The notes below the pieces were generated by a model that was not told the origin of the DNA, did no database searches, and saw only the letters and a program-made list of their open reading frames with translations. Shown here in pieces: positions 43,601 through 50,729 of a stretch of DNA of 64,000 bases. A program made the translations under genes and the position numbers. The stretch comes from an uncultured Christensenella sp. (GTDB taxonomy: Bacteria; Bacillota; Clostridia; Christensenellales; Pumilibacteraceae): the NCBI GenBank assembly GCA_910579205.1, contig CAJTTD010000007.1:1-64000 (forward strand), written 5' to 3'. Position 1 is the stretch's first letter. Each line of letters starts with the position of its first letter.

Positions 43601-46432
43601 AGGCGGCAAGCGTTTTGCCGTCTTGATAAACTCCACTATATCGCCGTAGTTACGCGATATGGTATCTCCCTCGCGGCTTTCAATATGGCGTTTTCGCGTT
43701 TCGTCGTATTCTCCGAGTTGTTGTAACGCCTCCTGCAACGCGTAACGAGTTTCGGCGTTCGGTGCGGTATGCCGATATTCCGCAGCATTGTACTGTCTGT
43801 TGCGTTCCGAAAAACTATCAAACAGTTTTTTATAGCGATTGTACAGCGATTTCGCGCTTTTCGACAGTTTTGTATCTCCCTCATACGCCGTGGACGATTT
43901 TTTGAAAAACGACAGTATTCTGTCTTTGAGTTTCGGCTTTTCCGCGACAAGTTTTTCAATGGTATTCTTATTCGTCAAAACGCCCTCTGCATAGTGAGCG
44001 TTTATTTCGTCCATAAGTTCAATCGCGCCGCCGTGTCCTACGTCGGAATACCGCTTGATTATGGCGTCCTTTTCCGCCTGACTCATATTCTTAACGCCGC
44101 GCTCCAAAATGAGTTTGCCGTCAGCAGTTCTGTAAATGGCGTGCGTAAGTTCGTGCAATAACAATGCCTCGTGGGTACGCGTAGTTTCGGGGTTGACGAC
44201 AAATCTATTTGTTTCGGGGTCGTAATATCCGTCAGAGTAAATCTTTTCGCCCGTCTGACTGTTTACGGCAACGGCACAGAGGCTTTTATCGAATACGACG
44301 TTTATGCCCGTATGCGCCGCTACGCGGGCGTAAGAAAGAACGTCCGCGTCTGCTATACCCGCCGCCCGACCTTGCCTGATGACGCTGCGTATAATGCTCT
44401 TATTCGGCTCGTTCAATTTCGCATAATCGGAAACATTCTTGCGGGCGTATGTGTCTATCTCCTGCGTTTGTTGTCTTTCGGAATTTAACTGCTCCGCTAT
44501 CTTTCGCACGGCTCCCTGCTGCTCTGTACCGTTTTGCGGCGCAGTCTGCTGTTGGGTTCCTTGTGTGTCCGTCGCCTGTTGATTCTCAACGGTTGCAGGA
44601 GTAACTGCAGGGGCGGCGGCTTGCGCCTTTTTAATTTCGCGTATCGTCCTATTTGCCTCTGCCTGCGTAAGTGGCTTAGAATATTTCCCGCTGTCATAGT
44701 CATAAATGCGGTATGTATCGCCGTTTTTGGTAACAGCAATATTCACGGCTCCGTTCGTATATCGAACGGTTCCGTCCTTTTTCAGATTTAATCTCGCGGG
44801 CATTTTTTTTGCCGTCGCAGGGTCAATGTTTTGTAACTCACGAACTGTCGCCTGTTCCTGTTGATATGCCTCTACTCCGCCATTCTGCGAAAACTCAACG
44901 ATTTTTTGTTGAAATTGCTCGTTGGTAAGAGTATTCCAATCGGATATACCAAGTCTTTCGCCTACCGCTTGACGCTCAACGTCCGTCGCGTTCTCAATAA
45001 ACTGATTGAGGTCAGCCTGCGTACTCAACTGCTGCCCTCTGAGCGTAGCGTCCTTGAATTTTGCCGTGTCCATAGAGAGCCGACCTGTCGCGTCGGCAAC
45101 CGCCAATGCACGCAAAACGGAGTTTGTTTTTAACGCGTTTACGAATGTTGACGTGTTTTTCGTATCAACGCCGCTGCGAATCTGCTCTGCGGTAAACGTA
45201 ACAGGGTTCCCCTGTGCGTCTTTTATTCCGTAAGCAGTCAGTTTTTCTGCGATGACGTCGGCATTGTTTACGATATTCTCTGCGCTACGAGCAATAAACG
45301 GAGTAAAGGCGGCGGTCGTATTCGCCTGTTCGAGAACACCGAGTAACATTCTTTGTTTTGCGGTTCTGATTTCTCCATTCGTCTTTTGCATACTTGTCTG
45401 CAGTTCTTTTAATGTGGTATTTACCATTTCAAACTGTTCGTAACCCGTATGATTTTCGCTCTCATAGGTAGAGAGTTGTTCCGCCATTGAAATGACGTTA
45501 CTGCTTTTCCCCTCTTTAACAATGGTACTGCCACGCGACATAGAATGTACGTTACGAATCGACACGTCCACACCGCCCATTATCGCGCCGCTAAGACCGC
45601 CGACAAGCGCGGCATAGCCAACCTCTTGCAGCGTCGCGTTTTTAGCGTTCGGGTCGTAGGTCATACGCGCCCATACGGGGTCAAGTATCTCAGACAACCC
45701 CTCCTCAAAAGCCTCTCCGATAAAGCCTTTAATCATTGCTTTACCTATCGTTTGACGAGTAACGGTTTCTGCAACCTCTTTACCAAACGACTTTGAAATT
45801 CCTTTTACAATTTGTCCTGTTCCTGCACCTATGCCCGCGGAAAGCCCCTCGACGGCACCCTCTGTTATACCAACCAATGCGCCATACCCAAACTCTTTTC
45901 CGCCAAGTTCACCCGTTTCTCTATATGCTTGTTTCGTTGCGTTACCTGCCGCTCCAAGCCCCGCAACGGCACCTGAAATGAGCGCGGCGGCTACGGGCGA
46001 TAAAGTACCGCCCGACGCAACCGCAATCGCTCCTGCGGCAACCACGGTCGCAATAGCGGGCAAACTCGTACCGATACCGCCCGCAACGTCGCCTACAAAC
46101 TGCCAACCCTCTGACGGGTTAAACCATTCATCGGCGTGATTATAGTTGACCCAATCGTTAGCAAATTGCTGTTCCGCCCATTCATCGGCACCGAATAACT
46201 TTGCCAAGCCGCCTGCGGTATAGTCCCATATACCCTCAATACTGCTCAAAAAGCCTAAGCCGAGTTTCTCAAAAGCATAGCCTATGCCGCCGAAAAAGCC
46301 GCCCTGATTCCTGCGCGCTTCCTCCTCCTCTTGTAAGTGTGTCATTATTGTTTGACGTTGATTTTCCGTCAATAATGACGATACGCCCGTTTTATATGTG
46401 TATTGCTGTTTTAACTGCGATAGTGTCGCCAT
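34661..46432 (-). CDS. Giant polyvalent phage protein (3923 aa)
   Basis: Probably ejected with the DNA. In order: Gly/Ala-rich hydrophobic region (about 60-290); zinc metallopeptidase motif HELTH (760-764); nuclease-like PBECR-type domain (about 940-1065); ETKNLVALHN domain (about 1115-1290); four ADP-ribosyltransferase-like domains, each opening YHGS/T (about 1680-1817, 2090-2229, 2280-2434, 2498-2590), with a SAM methyltransferase (LDASSGLGYG, about 1899-2055) between the first and second; and a long helical C-terminal region with membrane-like spans. This matches the known architecture of polyvalent proteins that neutralise the host at the moment of infection. The gene is 11.8 kb and lies between the Hint gene and the zinc-ribbon gene. 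Confidence 0.85.
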   Translation of the reverse strand: MATLSQLKQQYTYKTGVSSLLTENQRQTIMTHLQEEEEARRNQGGFFGGIGYAFEKLGLGFLSSIEGIWDYTAGGLAKLFGADEWAEQQFANDWVNYNHADEWFNPSEGWQFVGDVAGGIGTSLPAIATVVAAGAIAVASGGTLSPVAAALISGAVAGLGAAGNATKQAYRETGELGGKEFGYGALVGITEGAVEGLSAGIGAGTGQIVKGISKSFGKEVAETVTRQTIGKAMIKGFIGEAFEEGLSEILDPVWARMTYDPNAKNATLQEVGYAALVGGLSGAIMGGVDVSIRNVHSMSRGSTIVKEGKSSNVISMAEQLSTYESENHTGYEQFEMVNTTLKELQTSMQKTNGEIRTAKQRMLLGVLEQANTTAAFTPFIARSAENIVNNADVIAEKLTAYGIKDAQGNPVTFTAEQIRSGVDTKNTSTFVNALKTNSVLRALAVADATGRLSMDTAKFKDATLRGQQLSTQADLNQFIENATDVERQAVGERLGISDWNTLTNEQFQQKIVEFSQNGGVEAYQQEQATVRELQNIDPATAKKMPARLNLKKDGTVRYTNGAVNIAVTKNGDTYRIYDYDSGKYSKPLTQAEANRTIREIKKAQAAAPAVTPATVENQQATDTQGTQQQTAPQNGTEQQGAVRKIAEQLNSERQQTQEIDTYARKNVSDYAKLNEPNKSIIRSVIRQGRAAGIADADVLSYARVAAHTGINVVFDKSLCAVAVNSQTGEKIYSDGYYDPETNRFVVNPETTRTHEALLLHELTHAIYRTADGKLILERGVKNMSQAEKDAIIKRYSDVGHGGAIELMDEINAHYAEGVLTNKNTIEKLVAEKPKLKDRILSFFKKSSTAYEGDTKLSKSAKSLYNRYKKLFDSFSERNRQYNAAEYRHTAPNAETRYALQEALQQLGEYDETRKRHIESREGDTISRNYGDIVEFIKTAKRLPPVKRLHIGIISDATAKLVKTKTDVDIKNYDFVLASNFISHIFDSHGTQRTEMPRNQKAVTYANIENIIETVIAPDDVTLASDENGTALKFIKELDGKNVALTITSTKKSTLTLKSAWIIENSEGRTPSANATASARTSETSGRNLTTDSISENGKKVNRNGKKDGKRYALQIGNETAQVDIEETKNLVALHNLSEEKLLKVLQLGGFPMPSIAVTKAELSHTDYGNITVIFGKETISPTDRRNKVYKRDAWTPTMPQVDVKFNTKEFQTMEDAVCDLVGENETYQSDIRRFFDEFHNYNGDYYISERDYDSSLIAKKAERYAGVMAAYLSEKGKRVEPVYKDRKFMQGDFTASEIRDIADRLGITQENLKEFYEAQAQGSVEQTRKYQSVMGELKRAYIENYTRRGIDSKSATEIADDLGYSDYSRCMDAIRSILRNPDAKEYDSRATEETLRNNITDTADFEKWLFDKISATEERRGIENGADPFTASGKRRSFAQMHDEYSIQNIVRNMLRGEQHGSTFFGHNANSIAARLADEFTSIKSIKEASYLLTEISESEYDALMDKTFEMSSEIIEEIDTRSGKNGYSDSLTRREDILDMIAECATVRPLTAERILSKWNSQYQGYDLGYKFDKQTAQKVLDWFTVLKQLPTKYFEAKPRRVVEFSEIKSVLIPESASEKLKTRLANRGVPYQVYREGENARTDIIKTMDGIRFALPETDSDGRRLTEQQRKYFQNSKIVDNNGKLLPVYHGSNEYSEITVFKKGKTGYLGGGIYLTTDKQYAQRYANKNGYEGRIYEAYLNVSNPLTVTTVDPAREILHAVYGSDRVYNNRTANQGSAMHLITSADINKLQTKGYDGIVWNYGGSKEISVFDSNQIKLVSNQNPTTSRDIRYSLPPVEPVKPSSKEWNPTIDTQEAKRRFPNLWDIQQDSSETRNPTQIKGTVTTYKKIYDYLRAHGFEGEILDASSGLGYGTRAGIEEYGFRVEDIEPFPDKSYKPQYTDYSKLTKKYDTIISNAVLNVLPQDQRDALVIKMGSLLNEGGTLFVNVRGDDVNNLASNSRNVNISNMEWYVDSTGSYQKGFTRPELVAYLRDALGEGFTVEPATFFGKTSAIVRKGNRYALPEIDSAGKKLTEQQREFFKDSKVVDKKGQLLAVYHGTDEQFTVFDKSKFGSKTDAGIYGQGFYFAADKGEALAYGASAKKYYLNIKNPLRISRDTGYSSVLDFYLKQRGIFCKTNGELVDLLNSGFVIPSKAEITSVIQRNGYDGVIYEGYAPSEYVAFEPEQIKLATAKKPTQNKDIRYSLPKDAAERNTAYMAAVERGDIETAQRFVDEVAKEAGYKLRVYHGTPTGGFTVFKTLPAYVTENQSYAERYQSESASSIRFGKRATTPEVKDLYLNTRYLFDTRRPAVQERFYNDYVQGGEMNGYDWCPVSGLNTELTEKGLPDWTEGESIADYIRAKKLKYNAIVLDEGKTGGYGLEINDRGISFAVMNPSALKSADAITYDDNGKIIPLSERFKTAEKDIRYALPDDDFQNRVKAAQDFRDEARQYGRRVKVNYDGSVTVYHGTSAANANNILSTGVINEQSYFTTNKSEADYYANGKHSGGVVLELHIDARNLEFAAAGAEIYAPARLERVDGVFVNKDGRRYALKGDRTPVDGMSRGQRAKFAANNTRPKVYSKIDATEIINSIIDERLVFDDKYGSLSGKSRAQVIDTLFTKLNNTSEGYRIGVALDIADYIINNAVLTDMYDSYDDVSYAMETLSVIRRYMHKVDLRGIKGEIQHKFDKKNAVSLVWGAKQGGMAPDVIAQELQSYGINIEAINEADQFFEMLEIYEKAKSDVSKKAEKVSLTAYGSKTQIEKLRQQIARDILTAYDEKGTQSKYGKLVEKYTNQIESLTKQVRQARKINSVVNSLVDSAQYLRDIAAKRNYVGAEVFSAPELTSWLKNLGKLKYRSDLRKSGARKILLDYGKFYNTNNPLLYDADPNLTYIDNNVLDALNFLQQNADSTKPLSLEELQAAQVIMASAKHLFQNYDQMTMEGKKVRISEAATAGNAIIQRTKSRVGRGFFNSIYGVFNKIVEPRVVIKSFENYDPNGILTRAYNEITRGETAASLQYIQLVEKFDDYFKTNKKYRKRLTSEYITVAGAELNVGQALSLYELSKREQAKAGLYEAGFSYIDKKGKKQTVSITESDIDALQSAFTESDKQFISIVEEFFNVQSKKVKTDADLQILGYTNASDDFYFPIQRDKGTIAKNITDARDLMADWANVYNFSFNKDVKTGAKNKIFVPEIWSVITRHAKQLSTYAHLTVPLKNFSQIYAKNIGDKTHVQSIRNTLNEQVWGGADAYLSKLFADIQGKATSSSVIEKLRGAYAKYQLGANLKVIVSQLTSYPTAGIELDFRSMVKGAVMKTDYAAMDKYCDYARVRNYEKGVVRAEGVIDKVGKVGDIFTKPIQWTDRAAIGKIWNACQVQIERNDGHKIGTVENMQAAGVLLEEVIRLTQPNYTNTERSALMRSDSDIVRSFTMFTSVPLKQLSRLVESVGEYKTLRQMIKSGDTNADIQSRYKKAKKRLGKTLASITVANLMYTMVAQFFKWLYAKDRKDKDGNEISFVQDFFTDFASTTIGMFPVVKDIYNYFANDYEFSNFAYDSINSILSTTKDLFEVATKAAGGESLETSDYMKPLRNSLYAIGQITGLPIRNINNTISGVIKRFSPATAYKYNSMFYNAQYSKDIKAALANGDTELADTIMSLMLDEDKAGNLSAGARKKLIELYEQEYEVLPRSIGDSVTYNGEKIELTAKQREKFKRVYGKANGYIERMVQNKSFAKLSANKQAKAIKQVYDAYYDKALAETLGVSSNNKLLLLSKFMGIESLSIALAGISDITSDKDKNGATVQGSKKKKVIQYLLGLNFTDAQRLLILFMQGYKIGDGEYKRLTADRAKRMVISYILSLNKATQAEKAQLAQMCGVEVKNGRIVTKSLYAAK

Positions 46433-46444
46433 AAGTTCGCTCCT

Positions 46445-48772
46445 TTAAGCCTGTAAGAACTTTTCGATATACCCCATTATCTCGTTGACGGTTACAAGAC
46501 CTTTCCCGATTGCAACTTTCAAATACGCGCCGTTGAACGCCGCGAACTGTTCTGCCGTAGCGTAATCGCTCCATTCATCGAATGTAAACAGACCGTACTG
46601 CTCAATATCCGCCGCCATTTTTGCCGCGTCATACTTGTAATCGTCGTCCAAATCGAAAATGTTGTAAATGCCTTTTATGTCATCGGTAACGGCAAGCATA
46701 CCGTTTGCGATATGATTGATATGCACGGCGGTAAGTACGCTGTAGCACTCCGTTTCCACGCTATGCACGCTATAATCGGTAAGAGTAACGATTTTCTTTT
46801 CGTATGCGCCATTTGCATAGGCGACGTGATAAAAACGGTGTCCGATATACTCTTTCGCATTTTCGGCATTGATGAGAACATATCTCTTGCTGTCGGTATC
46901 GAAAAAGCCGTGTTCAAACAATACGTCTACGCTCGTTACGTCGCCAAAACGTAGCGTAAGCACCTCGTATTCTTTATGTCCGTCGTGGAAAATGTACGAA
47001 ATAGGCGCGACGTCAATATTACCCGTTGTATGATTGAATACAAGAACATTGTCGCCCTCTTTCAGGTTCTCAACGGGTGTCTGCGTTCCGTCTGCAACGG
47101 TTATCAGGGTACCTTTCGCAAAACAGCCGTCGTCATCTTTGTATGCGTCATCGAATAGGCTCTGCAGTTTTTTCTTGTTTTCATCAGTAAGCCAACCCGT
47201 ACCGTTTAATTCGTCCATTGCCGCCTGCGCGGTCTTTTCGTCCAACTGACTGCCATTCGCATAGAATACGGACGCCGACGTTATCGCGTTTACAAGACCT
47301 TTATTGTACTTGTCTTTGAGTTTATCGTACTGCGATTTTGTGATATAACCCTTGCTGTACGCGCTGTCAATATCGCCCGTATTTACCATAGTAAAATCGG
47401 AATCAACCGACTGCGAATATAGGTCGTAATAGTACGACTGATAACTCGTAACAAGTTTGTTATACTGTTCCGATGTAATCTCGCCGTTATCACGCGCAGA
47501 TTTAATCGCGTCGAACCCGCTTGTATCTGACGAATTAAGCAGTTGATTATATTTCTCCGCCTGCTTGTTATTTTTATAAGTCGTCGCTGCGTCCGTAAGG
47601 CTCTGAATCTGCGCAGCATTAAGACCATAATCGCTACCGAGTTGTTTGAGTTGCTCTGCCGTGTACGCACCGCTATTCGCGTAATTAAGCAATTCCGCGT
47701 AATACGCGCTACTCTTGTTCTCCGTCTGTTTATCTGCCGCCGATTGCAACGTAGAAAGTTGCTCCTCGGATAACCCATACTGTTTACCGAGTTGCTCTAA
47801 CTGCTCTTTTGTATAGTTGCCTTTATTTGCAAGGTCAAGCAAATTAGCATAATACGAATCTTTTTTATCCGCTTGCTCTTGTTTGTATTTTGCAAGCGCA
47901 GCGTCAGTTTGCGAGATACTCTCCGCATACGACGTTTCTGCCGAAATCTTACCTTGATTCGCCTCAGATTCCGCCGTCATTCTCGCAACCTCCGCGACCG
48001 CATTTGCATTTTGAGTATCGGCTCTCTGCTGTGCATAAGCCTGCGAGTTGACATAATCACTATATCCGCTGCCCGACAACCCCATTGCCGCAAGTGCCTC
48101 TGCGTTTGCCCCATAAGTCGCCTTATTCTGCTCATAACTCGAACGCGAATCGGCAATACTGCGTTGACGCGCCGTTTCCGCGTTTTGCAATGCCGCCTGC
48201 TTTTGCTCCTCTAAGAGTTGATTCGTTTTATCAAGCGTTTCCTTGTAGGTATCTTTCTGCTTTTCCAAAAATTCCTCATAGGAATCAATTTTGCTTGTAG
48301 ACTGCTCCGCCTGCGCGGGCTGTTGTGCCGTTGGCGTATTTGTCGGGGCGGCGGGCGTTCTTACGGGAGCCTGCACGCCGCTACTGAGTTGATTTTTCAG
48401 TATGTTTTTCCCATAAGATAAATCGCCCGATACAAGCGTTTTCCCACCCGTGGGAGGTTGAAATGTGGTATTTATCGCACCGCCGCCCACTATGACGCCC
48501 TCATTTGTTACTCTGCCAACGGAACCGCCGCCCATTCCGATAACGGCACCGCTATTCAAATATGACGGCGTTTTAAGAGCGTCGATAGGCGATTTGACCG
48601 ACGACTGAACAAATGGCGACGTCGGCAATTTGCTCATATTGCCCGAATAACTTGTATCGGGTATTACGTTCTGTAACGCCTGCGGCAATTTCGGGGCTTT
48701 TTTACTCCCGCTCGATAAATTCATATTTGCCGCGTAAGTGTTTGCTTTGTTGTTTACTTTACTGTTTGCCAT
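46445..48772 (-). CDS. Virion-associated protein with C-terminal Hint domain
   Basis: 775 residues. Gln/Ala-rich coiled coil (about 160-330), then helical repeats of the type YYxxLLxxANxGxYTxEQLxQLGxxYGL (two clear copies, about 320-400). A Hint (Hedgehog/intein) domain starts at Cys550: CFAKGTLITVADGTQ, with the ENLKEGDNVLVFN block, FEHGFFD, and a C-terminal HINHIANGM block. It lacks a clear HN-plus-nucleophile splice site, so self-cleavage is more likely than splicing. Located between portal and giant protein, so likely an internal or ejection protein. Hint domains of this kind also occur in other phage structural proteins. Confidence 0.75.
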   Translation of the reverse strand: MANSKVNNKANTYAANMNLSSGSKKAPKLPQALQNVIPDTSYSGNMSKLPTSPFVQSSVKSPIDALKTPSYLNSGAVIGMGGGSVGRVTNEGVIVGGGAINTTFQPPTGGKTLVSGDLSYGKNILKNQLSSGVQAPVRTPAAPTNTPTAQQPAQAEQSTSKIDSYEEFLEKQKDTYKETLDKTNQLLEEQKQAALQNAETARQRSIADSRSSYEQNKATYGANAEALAAMGLSGSGYSDYVNSQAYAQQRADTQNANAVAEVARMTAESEANQGKISAETSYAESISQTDAALAKYKQEQADKKDSYYANLLDLANKGNYTKEQLEQLGKQYGLSEEQLSTLQSAADKQTENKSSAYYAELLNYANSGAYTAEQLKQLGSDYGLNAAQIQSLTDAATTYKNNKQAEKYNQLLNSSDTSGFDAIKSARDNGEITSEQYNKLVTSYQSYYYDLYSQSVDSDFTMVNTGDIDSAYSKGYITKSQYDKLKDKYNKGLVNAITSASVFYANGSQLDEKTAQAAMDELNGTGWLTDENKKKLQSLFDDAYKDDDGCFAKGTLITVADGTQTPVENLKEGDNVLVFNHTTGNIDVAPISYIFHDGHKEYEVLTLRFGDVTSVDVLFEHGFFDTDSKRYVLINAENAKEYIGHRFYHVAYANGAYEKKIVTLTDYSVHSVETECYSVLTAVHINHIANGMLAVTDDIKGIYNIFDLDDDYKYDAAKMAADIEQYGLFTFDEWSDYATAEQFAAFNGAYLKVAIGKGLVTVNEIMGYIEKFLQA

Positions 48773-50729
48773 TTTCGGTGCCTCCGCTCAAATTTTCTTG
48801 CATTTTGGATAACAAATATTCCTCGTAGCCTTTCCGACCGTTTACCTCCTCGGACAAGCCCTGTATCTGCTGTTGCATTTGCTGTATTTCTGCCTGTCGT
48901 GCGATTTCCTCTTTGATACGCTCGACGTTCTCACGCGCCCACGGATAATGCGCACGCTCCATATTCTGCCAAAAGATGAGTTGTGTTTGCGGCAATGTAA
49001 CGTCGCCGTATGCGCCCTCTCGGAAATTCTGCCGATTCTGCTCCCACAGCATTTCACGCGATTTCTCTATATCAATCGCCGCGTCCGCCGCAAACAGATA
49101 CTCGTCATCGTAATACCATTCGCCCGCCTCGTCGCGTCTGATAAAATCGTAACGGTTGAAATACACGTTTTGCATACGCCCTTGCGCGTCTTTATACGTT
49201 GCAGGACGCGGCTCGTCGGCATACGCCAAGTAATACTGAAAAATAATTTGGTCTATCTCCGCATACGCGGCGTTTTTCATCTGACGTTTACTATCCAAAC
49301 GCCCCGCCGCCTGATTGACCTGTATTTGCTTTGCAACGCCACTCTGTGCGCTCGAATCGTACTGCCCTTGAAAACTGTCCGTAATGCCGAGAATACGTTT
49401 TGCGTGGTCGTACAGCCTGTCTGCCTGCGCTATATCACGCGAAATATCGACCTGTAAATCAATGCGCCCGAATAACGCCTGATTTGCCTGATTTGCCCGA
49501 AAAACCTTTTTGAAAATGCTGTTGTCGATTTCCACGTTCACGCCCTCAGGCACAATCGGGAACACGCCGCCGCCCATAAGTTTCTCCATTATGCGGCTTT
49601 CGAGTTTGTTTATCGCCTGTTGCTGCGGTCGGACAAATTCGCAGTCCGATTGACCGAGCAAATTATCCTCCTCCGACGTGTTTTTGCGTATGACAATCGG
49701 CAGGATATTCGGCGTATAGAACGGGAGGCGCGTTTTCTCCATTTTAGGAACGTCAACCTCCGTCATTACGGGCAATAAAACGCCGTTCGTATCGTCAAGG
49801 GCAACGGAACCGTCCTCGTTCACGGCTTGCCGTTGCTCTTTTTCCATAACAACCTGCCCGTCTTTTATGACCTCGCTCATCGCAGGGAGTATCGAACCGT
49901 CAGAGAGCGTTATATCTCTGTCGAGTTCTTCGTATTCCTCATTCTGCAATACGAATTTCGGCTTTTCGCATTCGCAGAGTTCTTTTCGCTTGCCGCATTT
50001 CGTACACACATAACGCTTGCGGGCATAATAGTCCTCAAGGTCGAGCAGTTCCGTATCGCCCGACCAAACATACTGACAAACCTTGTCGTCGTCGTTCTTG
50101 TAATAGCACACATAGAGCGTCGCGGTCTTTTCGTCCGAATTGTCCTCTGTTTCCGTTTCCTCTGCGACCTCTAACGATACGTCGTATTTACGGACTATAT
50201 CATCTTTCGTCGTTTCAAACTGAATAAAACAGTAGTCCATATCCTTGACGTCGTAAATGTTCGGCTGCCCCGTAAACCGTTTCGGGCTAAGGCAACTGAT
50301 TTTCACGTCGCCCACGGTGTTATGCGTCGTTATCGAGTTATCCCATTCGATAAGCCAAACGGAGCCGCCGTATATCGGGTTATAGCGTTCGTCCATATCG
50401 TTGAGTTTCTCAAACGGCAACTCATTACGCTTGTTGCGCAAAAGCGTTTCAATGCTCTTTGCATTGCGCTCGTTTTGTTCGCTCCATTGCTTAGCCGTAA
50501 CGGACGGGTTCGGCAAATAACTTGTAACCTGACTCTCTATCAGTTCATACGTTATGTTGCGTACAACCGTTGCGTCTGCCGCTCCGTCGCCGTCTATTTT
50601 TATGCTGCCCTTATACTGCTCAAGGTGTTTGTCGAGTTTATCGGTCAGCGTTTCAGCCGCCGCCCGCGCCTCGCGGTACAAGTCTTGAAAAAAAGATAAT
50701 TTCGTTTGACCGTCGTTTGCGATTTTCAT
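48759..50729 (-). CDS. Portal protein
   Basis: 656 residues, long as in podoviruses. Features include the portal stem region (QADRLYDHAKRILGITDSFQ) and the SSAQSGVAKQIQVNQAAGRLDSKRQ helix. A Cys-rich insertion VCTKCGKRKELCEC (about 242-256) is unusual. The start overlaps the terminase by 4 nt. It forms the dodecameric DNA gate at one capsid vertex. Confidence 0.82.
   Translation of the reverse strand: MKIANDGQTKLSFFQDLYREARAAAETLTDKLDKHLEQYKGSIKIDGDGAADATVVRNITYELIESQVTSYLPNPSVTAKQWSEQNERNAKSIETLLRNKRNELPFEKLNDMDERYNPIYGGSVWLIEWDNSITTHNTVGDVKISCLSPKRFTGQPNIYDVKDMDYCFIQFETTKDDIVRKYDVSLEVAEETETEDNSDEKTATLYVCYYKNDDDKVCQYVWSGDTELLDLEDYYARKRYVCTKCGKRKELCECEKPKFVLQNEEYEELDRDITLSDGSILPAMSEVIKDGQVVMEKEQRQAVNEDGSVALDDTNGVLLPVMTEVDVPKMEKTRLPFYTPNILPIVIRKNTSEEDNLLGQSDCEFVRPQQQAINKLESRIMEKLMGGGVFPIVPEGVNVEIDNSIFKKVFRANQANQALFGRIDLQVDISRDIAQADRLYDHAKRILGITDSFQGQYDSSAQSGVAKQIQVNQAAGRLDSKRQMKNAAYAEIDQIIFQYYLAYADEPRPATYKDAQGRMQNVYFNRYDFIRRDEAGEWYYDDEYLFAADAAIDIEKSREMLWEQNRQNFREGAYGDVTLPQTQLIFWQNMERAHYPWARENVERIKEEIARQAEIQQMQQQIQGLSEEVNGRKGYEEYLLSKMQENLSGGTENGKQ

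Noticed and set aside
47500..47900. Repetitive sequence in the Hint gene as a CRISPR-like array
   Set aside because: The repeats are protein-level helical repeats of unequal spacing within a coding frame.
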